From assembly GCA_003225175.1 (NCBI GenBank), contig QIBA01000062.1:1-60527 (forward strand): a DNA stretch of 60,527 bases. The letters run 5' to 3'. The notes below the pieces were generated by a model. It saw only the letters and a list, made by a program, of their open reading frames with translations, was not told the DNA's origin and did not search any database. The first letter of the stretch is position 1. Each line of letters starts with the position of its first letter. The translations under genes and the position numbers were made by a program. This document shows, piece after piece, positions 49,299-60,349 of this stretch. The DNA comes from Acidobacteriota bacterium. Lineage in GTDB: Bacteria > Acidobacteriota > Terriglobia > Terriglobales > Acidobacteriaceae.

Positions 49299-49455
49299 TT
49301 TTGGCCTGGTGTAAGTCTTGCTTCAATTGAGCCGGAGCTTGTCTCGCGTGATCCACACTGCGACGCCATAAACTCCAACTCTGTGCCCCAGCAACGAAAG
49401 GCGCGTTGTCGGGGACCCGACCGCCGGTACTACTGTCATCCCGAAACGAAGTGAC

Positions 49456-49493
49456 GGATCTGCTGTTTGCTTCAACGCCAAAACAGCAGATCC
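49456..49493. terminator. Long stem-loop downstream of katG
   Basis: GGATCTGCTGTTT and AAACAGCAGATCC form a perfect 13-bp stem with a 12-nt loop, starting 13 nt beyond the katG stop on the minus strand. No T-tract follows, so it may be a mRNA 3'-stabilising hairpin or part of a factor-assisted terminator rather than a classical one. Confidence 0.6.
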
Positions 49494-49505
49494 CTCGCGC
49501 CAACG

Positions 49506-52412
<2,907 letters not shown>

Positions 52413-53093
52413 TCAGTGTGCTTTGTAATCTACAAACAAATCAGGAAACTGTTCTTTCAGGGCGCTGATCTTCGGGCGATCGCAGACCAGGATGTAGGGA
52501 TTGTCAGGATGATGGAGCGCATAATCCTGGTGGTAGTCTTCGGCGCGGTAGAAGCCTTTCAGCGGTGTCACCTCGGTGACAATCGCTTTGGGGAAAACCT
52601 TGGCGGCATCGAGCTGCGAGATGTAGGCGGTGGCAATGCGCCGCTGCTCGTCATTCGCGTAGAAGATCGCGGAACGATACGACGTACCCACATCCGGCCC
52701 CTGCCGGTTAAGCTGCGTGGGATCGTGAGCGACAGAAAAGAAGATGCGCAGCAACTGTCCATAGGTGATCTTCGAGGGATCGTACACAACCTCCACCGAT
52801 TCGGCGTGCCCAGTCGTTTCGGTTGTCACCTGATCGTAGCTTGCGGTCGATTTGGAGCCGCCGGCATATCCCGCCGTTGTTTTGATCACGCCTTTCACTC
52901 GTTGGAACACCGACTGAGTTCCCCAAAAACAACCGCCGGCAAATACCGCTGACTGCTTGCCTGAAACCGCGGTAAGCGAAGCGTCCGCTGTTGGCGCAGG
53001 AATCGGCGCCTTCGGAGCCGCATTGGCGGTGCAGGAGAGAAGGGAAACCGTGACTCCCAGAGTCAAAGCACTAGATAGTAAGCGTGCGAGCAT
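52413..53093 (-). CDS. msrA: Peptide methionine sulfoxide reductase MsrA, exported lipoprotein form
   Basis: This 226-residue enzyme reduces the S-epimer of methionine sulfoxide in proteins. The active site is GGCFWG at about residues 53-58, and the catalytic core runs through GVIKTTAGYAGGSKSTASYD and YHQDYALHHPDNPY. An N-terminal signal with lipobox-like LLSC (about residues 18-21) indicates export and lipid anchoring, so it repairs envelope proteins. The catalytic residue is an ordinary Cys (TGC), unlike the UGA in the OsmC-like gene. It lies upstream of katG and is divergent from the ArsR regulator. Confidence 0.95.
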   Translation of the reverse strand: MLARLLSSALTLGVTVSLLSCTANAAPKAPIPAPTADASLTAVSGKQSAVFAGGCFWGTQSVFQRVKGVIKTTAGYAGGSKSTASYDQVTTETTGHAESVEVVYDPSKITYGQLLRIFFSVAHDPTQLNRQGPDVGTSYRSAIFYANDEQRRIATAYISQLDAAKVFPKAIVTEVTPLKGFYRAEDYHQDYALHHPDNPYILVCDRPKISALKEQFPDLFVDYKAH

Positions 53094-53250
53094 AAGGAAA
53101 CATCTCCGCTTTCTAATTCATGATAGGACACCGCGTCGGCGTTGACTGTCCAATTTAGAAAATCGTCGAACTGTTCGCCTCGTCTCGTCAATCCTCCCCA
53201 ATTCGAACCAGCAAAGATTGGAAATTCGTAAGAAAAAGCCTTGAATCATC

Positions 53251-53280
53251 CTTGACAATAAAAGTTGTCAAGCGTAGCAT
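53251..53280 (+). promoter_or_regulatory. Promoter with overlapping inverted-repeat operator for the ArsR-SRPBCC operon
   Basis: TTGACA (53252-53257), a 17-nt spacer and TAGCAT (53275-53280) form a good sigma-70-type promoter. The -35 box is embedded in an inverted repeat CTTGACAA-N6-TTGTCAAG (53251-53272), the kind of site an ArsR-family repressor uses. Start of transcription would fall at about 53287, right at the GTG start codon. Confidence 0.75.
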
Positions 53281-53287
53281 CCCCCTC

Positions 53288-53890
53288 GTGCTCGACATCC
53301 AGGTCATCGATGATCCGGCAGCGGCGACGGTGGCTTTGGAGCCCATGCGGAGTCGACTCCTCTCCGAGCTGGCCATGCCCGCCTCGGCGGCGACGTTGGC
53401 CACGCGGGTTGGCCTGGCGCGGCAGAAAGTCAACTACCACCTGCACGCGCTGGAGGCGCACCAGCTGGTGCGGCTGGCCCAGGAACGCAAGTGGGGCGGG
53501 CTGACGGAACGGCTGCTCGTGGCGACGGCCGCTTCCTACGTGGTTTCGCCGAGCGCTCTGGGTCCGGTCGCCGCGGATCCGAATCGGGAAATCGACAGGC
53601 TGTCCGCGAGCTATCTCATCGCGCTGGGCGCGCGGGTCGTCCGCGAGGTGGGCGATCTTGTTCGTCGTGCGAAAGCGGCGGGCAAACGTCTGGCGACCCT
53701 GGCGGTGGATACCGAGGTTCGCTTCCGGTCGGCGACCGACCGGGCGGCTTTCAGTAACGAACTCACCGAGGCCATAACGAAACTGGTTTCGAAGTACCAC
53801 GATGTATCCGCCCCCGGCGGCCGCGCGCATCGCCTGGTGGTCGTGGCGTACCCTCTGCCGCAGAAATCTGATTCCAAGGAGCCATCATGA
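53288..53890 (+). CDS. ArsR-type winged-helix regulator
   Basis: The GTG at 53288 is chosen because an upstream in-frame TTG at 53252 is the promoter -35 box; the mRNA would then be nearly leaderless. The 200-residue product has a winged HTH at about 20-90 (RSRLLSELAMPASAATLATR and GLARQKVNYHLHALEAHQLV). A C-terminal segment (ADPNREIDRLSASYLIALGA) resembles the ligand region of ArsR-like regulators paired with SRPBCC proteins. It overlaps the downstream SRPBCC gene by ATGA, so the two are coupled. It likely represses its own promoter through the 8-bp inverted repeat. No metal-binding Cys pair is seen. Confidence 0.88.
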   Translation: MLDIQVIDDPAAATVALEPMRSRLLSELAMPASAATLATRVGLARQKVNYHLHALEAHQLVRLAQERKWGGLTERLLVATAASYVVSPSALGPVAADPNREIDRLSASYLIALGARVVREVGDLVRRAKAAGKRLATLAVDTEVRFRSATDRAAFSNELTEAITKLVSKYHDVSAPGGRAHRLVVVAYPLPQKSDSKEPS

Positions 53891-54708
53891 GCGTAAAGAA
53901 AGAAGCCTCCGGACGCCGTTCAATCCAGGTCGAAGTCGAGGTCCCCGGCACGCCGGAGGAAGTCTGGCGCGCCGTCGCCACTGGGCCGGGTATTTCGTCC
54001 TGGTTCGTGCCGGCGGAGTTCGAGGAGCGCGACGGAAAGCCGGTTGCGGTGAAGTTGAACTTCGGCCCGGGCATGGAATCCCGTTCCGTTGTGACGGCCT
54101 GGGATCCGCCGCGCAGGTTTGCCGCGCAGGGCGAGGGCTGGGGCGGCTCGCCGCCCATCGCAACCGAGTGGAGCGTCGAAGCGCGCGCGGGTGGTGTGTG
54201 CCTCGTCCGTGTGGTGAATAGCCTCTTCGCCAGCACCGACGACTGGGACAACCAGCTTGAAGGCACCGAATCCGGCTGGCCCGGCTTCTTCCGCACCCTG
54301 CGGATCTATCTCACGCACTTCCGCGGCCAACGCTCCGCGATCATGCAGTTCGTGGCTCCCGTCGCGGGAACCGAAGCGGAGGCCTGGGAAACGCTGACCG
54401 CGGCATTGGGACTGAAAGGCTTGAGCGTCGGGCAGCGTTGGACGGCGCCCGCGGGTGTCCCGGCGCTCAGCGGCGTGGCGGAGTACGTCAGCCAGAGTCC
54501 GTACGACGCCCTGCTGCGGCTCGACAAGCCGGGGCCGGGCGTAGCCGCCTTTGGCGCCTTCAACTTCGGCGGCCAGAGCATGGTTGCGCTGAACTTCTAC
54601 CATTACGGCAATCAGGCGGCCGCGACCGTCGCCCGCGAGACACCGCTCTGGCAAGCCTGGATTCAAGAACGCTTCCCGGCGCCGTTGGAGACAATCAAGA
54701 GTGAATGA
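53887..54708 (+). CDS. SRPBCC (AHSA1-like) domain protein
   Basis: This 273-residue protein begins with an Aha1/START-like fold (about residues 12-140: IQVEVEVPGTPEEVWRAVAT, GISSWFVPAEFEER, and WDPPRRFAAQGEGWGG). The second half (150-270) looks like a second, diverged SRPBCC unit. Such proteins bind hydrophobic ligands in a deep cavity. ArsR-SRPBCC pairs are a common two-gene cassette, but the ligand is unknown. GC content and third-position GC are visibly higher than in the neighbouring genes, suggesting recent acquisition of the cassette. Confidence 0.88.
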   Translation: MSVKKEASGRRSIQVEVEVPGTPEEVWRAVATGPGISSWFVPAEFEERDGKPVAVKLNFGPGMESRSVVTAWDPPRRFAAQGEGWGGSPPIATEWSVEARAGGVCLVRVVNSLFASTDDWDNQLEGTESGWPGFFRTLRIYLTHFRGQRSAIMQFVAPVAGTEAEAWETLTAALGLKGLSVGQRWTAPAGVPALSGVAEYVSQSPYDALLRLDKPGPGVAAFGAFNFGGQSMVALNFYHYGNQAAATVARETPLWQAWIQERFPAPLETIKSE

Positions 54709-54893
54709 TCGCTTGGTCATCGGAGTGCGTCATTTGCAAGAAATAATCGCGCAGTTCAGGCTTCCCCTTTTGGTCGAATGATCGCGTGGTCGATGATTCC
54801 AGCAACCAGACCTTGCGGATGGCGAGTTTTGTAATTTTGCGGGCGCTTAGGGAGTTGGTGTCCAGAGTTGGGAACCCCCGATTCAGGTTTTCA

Positions 54894-55088
54894 GGTGGGA
54901 GCCCCCGCATTCATGCGGGGGAACAACGCTTCAGCGTTGCAAAGAAGCGATCGCATAATAATTCTTGGGCTTTAGCCCCTGGGCTTCCCGATCTGAAACC
55001 CCACGGCTAAAGCCGGAGGAAAAAGAAGAATACGCGCGTTTGCGAGGCTTGAAAGCCTCTCCCCCGGATGAATCCGGGGGCTCCCACC
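54894..55088. repeat. 195-bp REP/MITE-like element with terminal inverted repeats
   Basis: The ends GGTGGGAGCCCCCG (54894-54907) and CGGGGGCTCCCACC (55075-55088) are exact 14-bp inverted repeats. Between them lie several small hairpins: CCCCCGCAT/ATGCGGGGG, CAACGCTTCAGCGTTG (54924-54939), GGGCTTTAGCCC, CGGCTAAAGCCG, GAGGCTTGAAAGCCTC and CCCCCGGATGAATCCGGGGG. No ORF is inside. It resembles a non-autonomous, palindrome-rich dispersed repeat. Confidence 0.8.
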
Positions 55089-55196
55089 CAAAGCCAAGAA
55101 CATGGGCTACCGCCTGAAACCCAACCGAGGACTCCCACCTGAATGCGCTCCCGCCGAAATGCCGATCCCAACCCCGTCGTCCTCACGACTACCGAG

Positions 55197-55260
55197 GTTG
55201 TTGATTCCTGGTTCGGGAATCGTTTACTCCGACAGGCTCTCAGGCTGTCCCCATTTGGCC
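55197..55260. repeat. 64-bp dispersed repeat, copy 1
   Basis: Starts GTTGTTGATTCCTGGTTCGG and ends CTGTCCCCATTTGGCC. It is identical to 56485-56547 apart from one C. The two copies flank the DUF6843-like gene in direct orientation. Confidence 0.85.
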
Positions 55261-55613
55261 CCCATTTGGCCGCTCAGCTGATCTCGGCGATTTCGAGCGA
55301 GAAGTGGATCGAGATGTACGAACAATCGCGCTTGATGACGAGGGCGGGGAAGCAAGGCGCCCCATCGGCGAGCAAGCTGGCCGTCAAGCGCGTCGCCACA
55401 AAGCGTCGGCGGTAAACTTTCCCAGCATGACTCGCCGGTATCTCCCCTTGACAGAACTCGAATGGGATTCTGTGTTCTTGGGTTATTGCCTTAGCTGATT
55501 GCTGAGTGCTCATTGCTGCTCTTCTGTGGCCTGTCACGCCCGTTCGCCAGTCTGACGGAGAACCGCCGGCGGTAGCCGGTGGGTAAACTCCGAGTTGTGC
55601 GACACTTTGTGAA

Positions 55614-56381
55614 ATGGGACGCCAAGCAAAGTGGCTGTGGCTGGTTACGGGAGCAAATCTCGCGGTTGCCATACTGCTGATCCTCATGCTGTATGCAGTC
55701 AGGCTGGCGCTGGCGGCCATGGCGCCGGAGATTACGACTTGGCCGCTGCTAGTCGCGCTTCTCGTTGGCTTTCCACTTGCGATCTTCGGACTGCTAATCG
55801 CACGACGGGTGTCATCGCGGATTTCGCGGTACGCTGCCTACCTTTTCAATGGTTGTGTCCTACTAATGTATGGTTCGCTGACACTCGGAGGAGCGATGTT
55901 ATTTGCTCGTACCGTGAACGAGTCCTTTTTCATTCCTGACGGTTATCGCGGAGATGTTTACGTCATTTATGGCAGCCAAAACTGCGAACCTCTTGTCGAG
56001 AAAGATGGGGAGATCACCTATCGAATTCCAGGTGATGGAATCCTGCGGGTATGCGGGACGTTAGATCGGAAGACGACACGAACTCGATATTACTACTGGC
56101 GACGCGATGGAAGCAGTCAACGAATCAAGAGTCTTTGGTTAACGACGATTGAGAGAACGCCAGAGAATATAGCCGACGATTCGGAGGTTGGCGTATTCTT
56201 CCCGCGCACAGGTTCAACTGGAACATTTGCATCCACACCACCTAGTGTTTCGAGGCAATGTTCCGTGGACTTCCAGCAGTTCTATGTCGGGACAAAACAT
56301 CATCTAATAACAAACTATCGAAAGACCGATCTCCACGCTTATTTGCGAGACCATCCTGTGGGGTGCAAAGGATCAGAGTAG
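55614..56381 (+). CDS. Membrane protein with DUF6843-like extracytoplasmic domain
   Basis: This 255-residue protein has three predicted membrane helices in the first 100 residues (LWLVTGANLAVAILLILMLY; WPLLVALLVGFPLAIFGLLI; YAAYLFNGCVLLMYGSLTLG). A soluble domain follows, beginning FFIPDGYRGDVYVIYGSQNC and reading ITYRIPGDGILRVCGTLD, a pattern that resembles DUF6843. The region after about 190 is hydrophilic with two Cys residues. Function unknown. The gene is bracketed by two direct copies of a 64-bp repeat, so it may be mobile or recently inserted. Confidence 0.65.
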   Translation: MGRQAKWLWLVTGANLAVAILLILMLYAVRLALAAMAPEITTWPLLVALLVGFPLAIFGLLIARRVSSRISRYAAYLFNGCVLLMYGSLTLGGAMLFARTVNESFFIPDGYRGDVYVIYGSQNCEPLVEKDGEITYRIPGDGILRVCGTLDRKTTRTRYYYWRRDGSSQRIKSLWLTTIERTPENIADDSEVGVFFPRTGSTGTFASTPPSVSRQCSVDFQQFYVGTKHHLITNYRKTDLHAYLRDHPVGCKGSE

Positions 56382-56417
56382 CCAACTTAATTGCATAGCA
56401 AAACTCGCTCAGTTCAG

Positions 56418-56527
56418 GAGCCTGTCGGAGATAGATTTTCTGGAACGAAGAATCAACAACTTGCAAGGAGTGCTCTGTCTGTAAGTTGTTGATTCCTGGT
56501 TCGGGAATCGTTTACTCCGACAGGCTC
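56418..56527. repeat. 110-bp imperfect palindrome with equal 45-bp arms
   Basis: Left arm 56418-56462 and right arm 56483-56527. The outer 13 bp (GAGCCTGTCGGAG/CTCCGACAGGCTC) and the inner 12 bp (AATCAACAACTT/AAGTTGTTGATT) are perfect, and the middle is diverged. The right arm is part of the 64-bp repeat that also occurs alone at 55197, so the palindrome looks like a MITE whose half was copied or deleted. Confidence 0.75.
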
Positions 56528-56547
56528 TCAGGCTGTCCCATTTGGCC
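56485..56547. repeat. 64-bp dispersed repeat, copy 2
   Basis: Same sequence and orientation as 55197-55260 with one C fewer. Overlaps the right arm of the palindrome at 56418-56527. Confidence 0.85.
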
Positions 56548-56812
56548 CTCGCGCACCGTAACGATTTCCTCTGTCGTTCTCCGTGTTCAAAGCCGTTGCT
56601 GTTGCCGTTGACTGAGCTAGCTGAAACACGATTTAAACGCACATTTGAAGCATATTGGCCACGCTTTTGCGGCAATCGGGGACAGGAATAACGGTCTTCC
56701 TAGCGCACTCTAACGATTTCCTCTGCGATCCTCCGTGTCCTCCGTGTTCAAAGCTGTTGGCGTTGACTTCGCTTATCGCTAATTGCCTTGACGTCTTTGA
56801 TTGTCTTCACTC

Positions 56813-59119
56813 TCAACGCCGAAAGGTCCAGCGCAGTTTGACTGCAAATGTTTCGGAGTCGGGAGAGAGATGCAATTCGTGGGGAGTTAGATTGAGCTTC
56901 TGCCAGCCGCGGTTCCAGACGACAAAGAGGTCATTTCCCGGCCGAATCGTCCAACGCAGCCGGGTATTCGTGCCAACGTTCTCCGATTCCGTGTCGTACT
57001 GAACGAAGGTAGTCAGAACCAAGTTCGGATTCCATGCATAGCTGCCCTTGAGCTGCCACAGGCGCTGGACGAAGTTGCCTTCGCGCAGATGCGCGAAATC
57101 ATTTTCCGTGCTGATATCGAACTGCCAATGCGCAGCCTTGGATGTCCATCGGATGTAGTTTTCCTGCTGCAGCAGGTCGCCATCGTAAAAGCTGCCGAAC
57201 CATGTTGTCGTACCACCCTGGAGCGCACGATGCGGGCTTGATTGTGCTTCGAAGCGCCCGCGGGTGAAATGGTAAGAACCCGGCGGGATCACGACACCGG
57301 GAGAGATCTCGAACGGAGCCGGCAGAAATTCGAAGTGCGGATACCAATTGACCTCGAACCGGTCGCCCGTTTCCATTCTCACGTTCACCGGCGCCATGAA
57401 GTAGTTCCATGACTCCACCTGGCCATGCAGGTCGGTAATGTAGCGAAATTGATTTTCAAAGAACTCCTGCCGAATCCAGCGGAACGGACCGTCTTTCGAA
57501 GGCCGTGGTTGCCACGCACAGTATGTTTCCGATTGCCGCGTGCCGGGACGGGGCAAAAATCCCAATCCGGGATTGAGCGCCTCGCCGTACTGGTTGAGCG
57601 AAGTCGTGCAATCCCACAGGTCATTGGGATAATCGATTTTGAAGCCCCATCCCTGGCGCTCGCCGGGCCCAACATCGCCCTCGCCACGCGCGGTCCAGGC
57701 GCCGATAAAAAGGTTCTTGTTGCGACGGAATGTTGAAGTGCGCCATACCGCGTCAAAGCCCAGCAAACCATTACTTTGGACTCCGCCGGGATCGCCATGG
57801 GTGAAGATTGTTCCGATTCGGAACTTGTCTGTAAGGTCGTACGAGACGCGACTAGCCAGCAGATTCGTTCCGGGAACAAAGCCGGCGCTGGTGTTTGCGT
57901 CGCGAGTCTGAACGTCTAATGCGGCCAGATTCCAACGTCCAACACGCCCGTTGAGCTTCACGCCTCCATCCAGCGGGATTTGATCGCCGTTGTCCGATAG
58001 TCCGACACGGCGACTGAAGAATGGAATGAACTGCTCACTAAGTCCCAGTCCAAAGTCGTACTGGTTTGCGCCTTCGAGAAAAAACGCCCGCTTCTCTGGA
58101 AAGAACAGCGGGAAACGTGTGAGGTTGATCTGTCGCGCATCCACTTCGGTTTCTGCGAAGTCGGTGTTAGCGGTGAAGACGGTCACCAGCTGAGGCGTGA
58201 TCTTCCAGGTGAAATCGCCTCCAACAGCGCCCTGCCACGCATGAGGATCTCCGTGAAAATGCGAAGTGCTTCGGCCCGTGGTGTACGGACTAAGCTCGAT
58301 GCCGATTCCCTGCCGCAACTCACCAACCCCGCTGAGAACGCCTGCCCGGCTTAGATCGAAGAAGAAGGAATCGAGCGTGGGAGACGACCAGCGCAAAGTC
58401 ATTCGTTCCCGTGGCACGAAGCGTTCCACATTCAGTCCCCAAGTGGGACGGCCGCGAATGAAACTCAGCGTGCGGCTCGGAATCACAATCTCCGCCGACC
58501 AGCCATCCTCGGTGCGTTGAGTTCTGGCATCCCAAATGCCGTCCCAATCAAGAGACGCGCTGTCTGCCTTGGAAATTAATCCGTCATTCCGTGCCCCCGC
58601 CGCATTGATCTGAAAGAAGTAGCCGGTGCGACGGTCGCCATATGTATCCAGCACAATCGCAACTGTGTCGTCGCCGGTGAGATTGCCATCGCGCTGCATT
58701 CCATGTATGGCGATCCGGGACGCAGCAGGATCGTGGCAGCGAAAGCCAAAGTACACACGATCTTTGTCGACGATCACGCGTACCTCCGTATCGAACGGCG
58801 TTGGGGCTCCAGGATTGGGCGATTGCTGTACCAGGCGCAACACCGAAGCCTCCTGCCAAGCCGGTTCATCGAGTTTTCCGTCCAGAACGATTGCACTCGA
58901 GATCGGTTTGGCCGCTATAGAGAGGTCATCGCCAAAGCAGAAGGGAGCTGCAATGAGAAGAATTGCGAGCCAGGCACGACTCTGCCGCGAGGCCCAGCGA
59001 GGTCGGGGTTGGAAAGCGCGGAACAAAGCATAAAAAGCTAACCACAAAGGACACAAAGACGCACAGAGGAAATTGCGAGAGTAACCACTAGCCGGGGTGT
59101 CAACCAGCAACAGCAACAC
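56813..59119 (-). CDS. CBM9-like/DUF5916 outer-membrane-associated protein
   Basis: The body (from about residue 65) starts with a CBM9-like domain (AIVLDGKLDEPAWQEASVLR, then EVRVIVDKDRVYFGFRCHDP) and continues as the DUF5916 family: LTGDDTVAIVLDTYGDRRTG, then a beta-rich part with PLFFPEKRAFFLEGANQYDF, and barrel-like strands to the end. DUF5916 proteins are common in Bacteroidota and Acidobacteriota and probably bind or process carbohydrate at the surface; no enzyme activity is assigned. The first 45 residues as read lie in a dispersed repeat. A TTG at about residue 33 followed by a signal-like helix (RAWLAILLIAAPFCFG) is a more likely start. Confidence 0.82.
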   Translation of the reverse strand: MLLLLVDTPASGYSRNFLCASLCPLWLAFYALFRAFQPRPRWASRQSRAWLAILLIAAPFCFGDDLSIAAKPISSAIVLDGKLDEPAWQEASVLRLVQQSPNPGAPTPFDTEVRVIVDKDRVYFGFRCHDPAASRIAIHGMQRDGNLTGDDTVAIVLDTYGDRRTGYFFQINAAGARNDGLISKADSASLDWDGIWDARTQRTEDGWSAEIVIPSRTLSFIRGRPTWGLNVERFVPRERMTLRWSSPTLDSFFFDLSRAGVLSGVGELRQGIGIELSPYTTGRSTSHFHGDPHAWQGAVGGDFTWKITPQLVTVFTANTDFAETEVDARQINLTRFPLFFPEKRAFFLEGANQYDFGLGLSEQFIPFFSRRVGLSDNGDQIPLDGGVKLNGRVGRWNLAALDVQTRDANTSAGFVPGTNLLASRVSYDLTDKFRIGTIFTHGDPGGVQSNGLLGFDAVWRTSTFRRNKNLFIGAWTARGEGDVGPGERQGWGFKIDYPNDLWDCTTSLNQYGEALNPGLGFLPRPGTRQSETYCAWQPRPSKDGPFRWIRQEFFENQFRYITDLHGQVESWNYFMAPVNVRMETGDRFEVNWYPHFEFLPAPFEISPGVVIPPGSYHFTRGRFEAQSSPHRALQGGTTTWFGSFYDGDLLQQENYIRWTSKAAHWQFDISTENDFAHLREGNFVQRLWQLKGSYAWNPNLVLTTFVQYDTESENVGTNTRLRWTIRPGNDLFVVWNRGWQKLNLTPHELHLSPDSETFAVKLRWTFRR

Positions 59120-59762
59120 GCTTTGAACACGGAGGACACGGAGATCGCGGAGGAAGATTTCGCTTATTGCCTATCGCTAATTGCTAATTGCTGTCCTTCG
59201 CTAGCAGCTTAGAAGCTGAGAAGCTTGTTTTTCGCCTATCTTTCATTACCTACGCCGCTGCCGCGAGGCCCAGTGAGGTTGGTGTTGGAAATCGCGGGAC
59301 AAAACATAAAAAGCTAACCACAAAGGACACAAAGGCGCACAGAGGAAATCGCGAGAGTAACCAGTAGCCCGGTAAGTCCCTCCGCGATCCTCCGTGTCCT
59401 CCGTGTTCAAAGGGGTTGCGGTTGCCGTTGATGTTGCTGGTTGACTTCGCCTATTGCGTATCGCTAATTGCTAATTGCTGCCCTTCGTCTTTCGTTACCT
59501 ACGTCGCCGCAAGACCTAGCGAGGTCGGTGTTGGAAATCGCGGAACAAAGCATAAAAAGCTAACCACAAAGGACACCAAGGCGCACAGAGGAAATCGCGA
59601 GAGTGACCACTAGCCCCCGGTAAGTCTTCCTCCGCGATCTCCGTGTCCTCCGTGTTCAAAGCTGTTGCTGTTGATGTTGACTTAGCTTATTGCCTATCGC
59701 TAATTGCTTATTGCTGCCTTTATCGCTAATTGCTGTCCTTCGTCTTTCGTTATCTACGCCGC
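58984..59762. repeat. Three tandem copies of a ~250-bp degenerate repeat
   Basis: Copies at about 58984-59259, 59260-59505 and 59506-59762 share the core CTAACCACAAAGGACAC (59039, 59314, 59560) and the tail CTATCGCTAATTGC. Copies 2 and 3 contain CTCCGTGTCCTCCGTGTTCA in forward orientation; in copy 1 the equivalent segment (59099-59157) is reversed. Copy 1 runs into the start of the DUF5916 gene. No protein-coding potential. Confidence 0.85.
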
Positions 59763-59794
59763 CGCCGCGACTGCTGCCACAATGCGCGTTAGGA

Positions 59795-59840
59795 AAGCCC
59801 GCATCGAGGCTTGCGGGCTTCAAAGCTTCGCAGCTTTTTT
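59795..59840 (+). terminator. Double hairpin with T-run before the last membrane ORF
   Basis: AAGCCCGCA/TGCGGGCTT (59795-59820) is followed by AAAGCT-TCGC-AGCTTT (59822-59837) and a T-run to 59840. The second hairpin looks like an intrinsic terminator on the plus strand, but it ends right at the ATG of the next ORF, so it might act as an attenuator or as a stop for a transcript entering from the left. Confidence 0.6.
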
Positions 59841-60349
59841 ATGAGAGACCAATCCCAACCCGTCGTACCGTTCTCCCTCTGGGCAGGAGCGTATCTGGCG
59901 CTTGACGCTCTGATCACGGGGAACATCCACTGGAGTAAAAGCTTCACGCTCGCGCGCGCCCATGCTCCGTTCCTCTTCTGGCTGTATGTGCTGTGCGCGA
60001 TCGCAGTGGCGATTTTCGGAACTCGTTTCGAAATTCGGATTCGGGAAGGGCTTTGGCAAGACGCGGAGATCGTCCGCCGCAAGTGTTCCTCAAACCTTGT
60101 CTGATCGCGGCATTTCCCTTTGCGGTACTCGCCTACGCCGACAAGAATTGGACATCGCACGATGCTGCTCCGGTATGCGCCGGCGGCTGGGTTGCCGCGT
60201 GCGCCCTTCTTGTGAGCAAGCATCCCATGTGCGCCCTTGGACTTGGTTTCGCGTTTCTGCCATTCGTCGCCACCACGCTAGTTGCTCACGGTGTCGGGAC
60301 GCTTGGCTCTTCGCTGAAGCAGCGCGCGCAATCCCCGCACAGCGCCTGA
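59841..60349 (+). pseudogene. Small membrane protein, apparently frameshifted
   Basis: Two overlapping frames together give a protein with about four membrane helices. Frame 1 (59841-60104) reads MRDQSQPVVPFSLWAGAYLA and FLFWLYVLCAIAVAIFGTRF. The second frame takes over near 60080 with VFLKPCLIAAFPFAVLAYAD and continues with LGFAFLPFVATTLVAHGVGT to 60349. Both halves are hydrophobic with similar composition, which suggests one gene with a 1-nt shift rather than two genes. No family recognised. The intrinsic-terminator-like hairpin directly before the ATG is odd. Confidence 0.45.

Larger units (their letters stand above)
56382..56812. other. Gene-free repeat region
   Basis: Holds an imperfect palindrome (56418-56527), the second 64-bp repeat copy (56485-56547) and two partial copies (about 56553-56610 and 56712-56790) of the long repeat family found at 58984-59762, recognisable by CTCCGTGTTCAAAGC. 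No credible ORF. Confidence 0.7.

Noticed and set aside
53252-53287. TTG start giving 12 more residues to the ArsR protein
   Set aside because: The TTG is the -35 box and lies inside the operator; it would precede the predicted transcription start.
53920-54720. 266-residue ORF antisense to the SRPBCC gene
   Set aside because: High GC leaves few stops in the opposite frame; the SRPBCC frame has recognisable domain motifs and is coupled to the ArsR gene.
55143-55415. 90-residue ORF
   Set aside because: Most of its first half is translated 64-bp dispersed repeat, with no ribosome binding site or family similarity.
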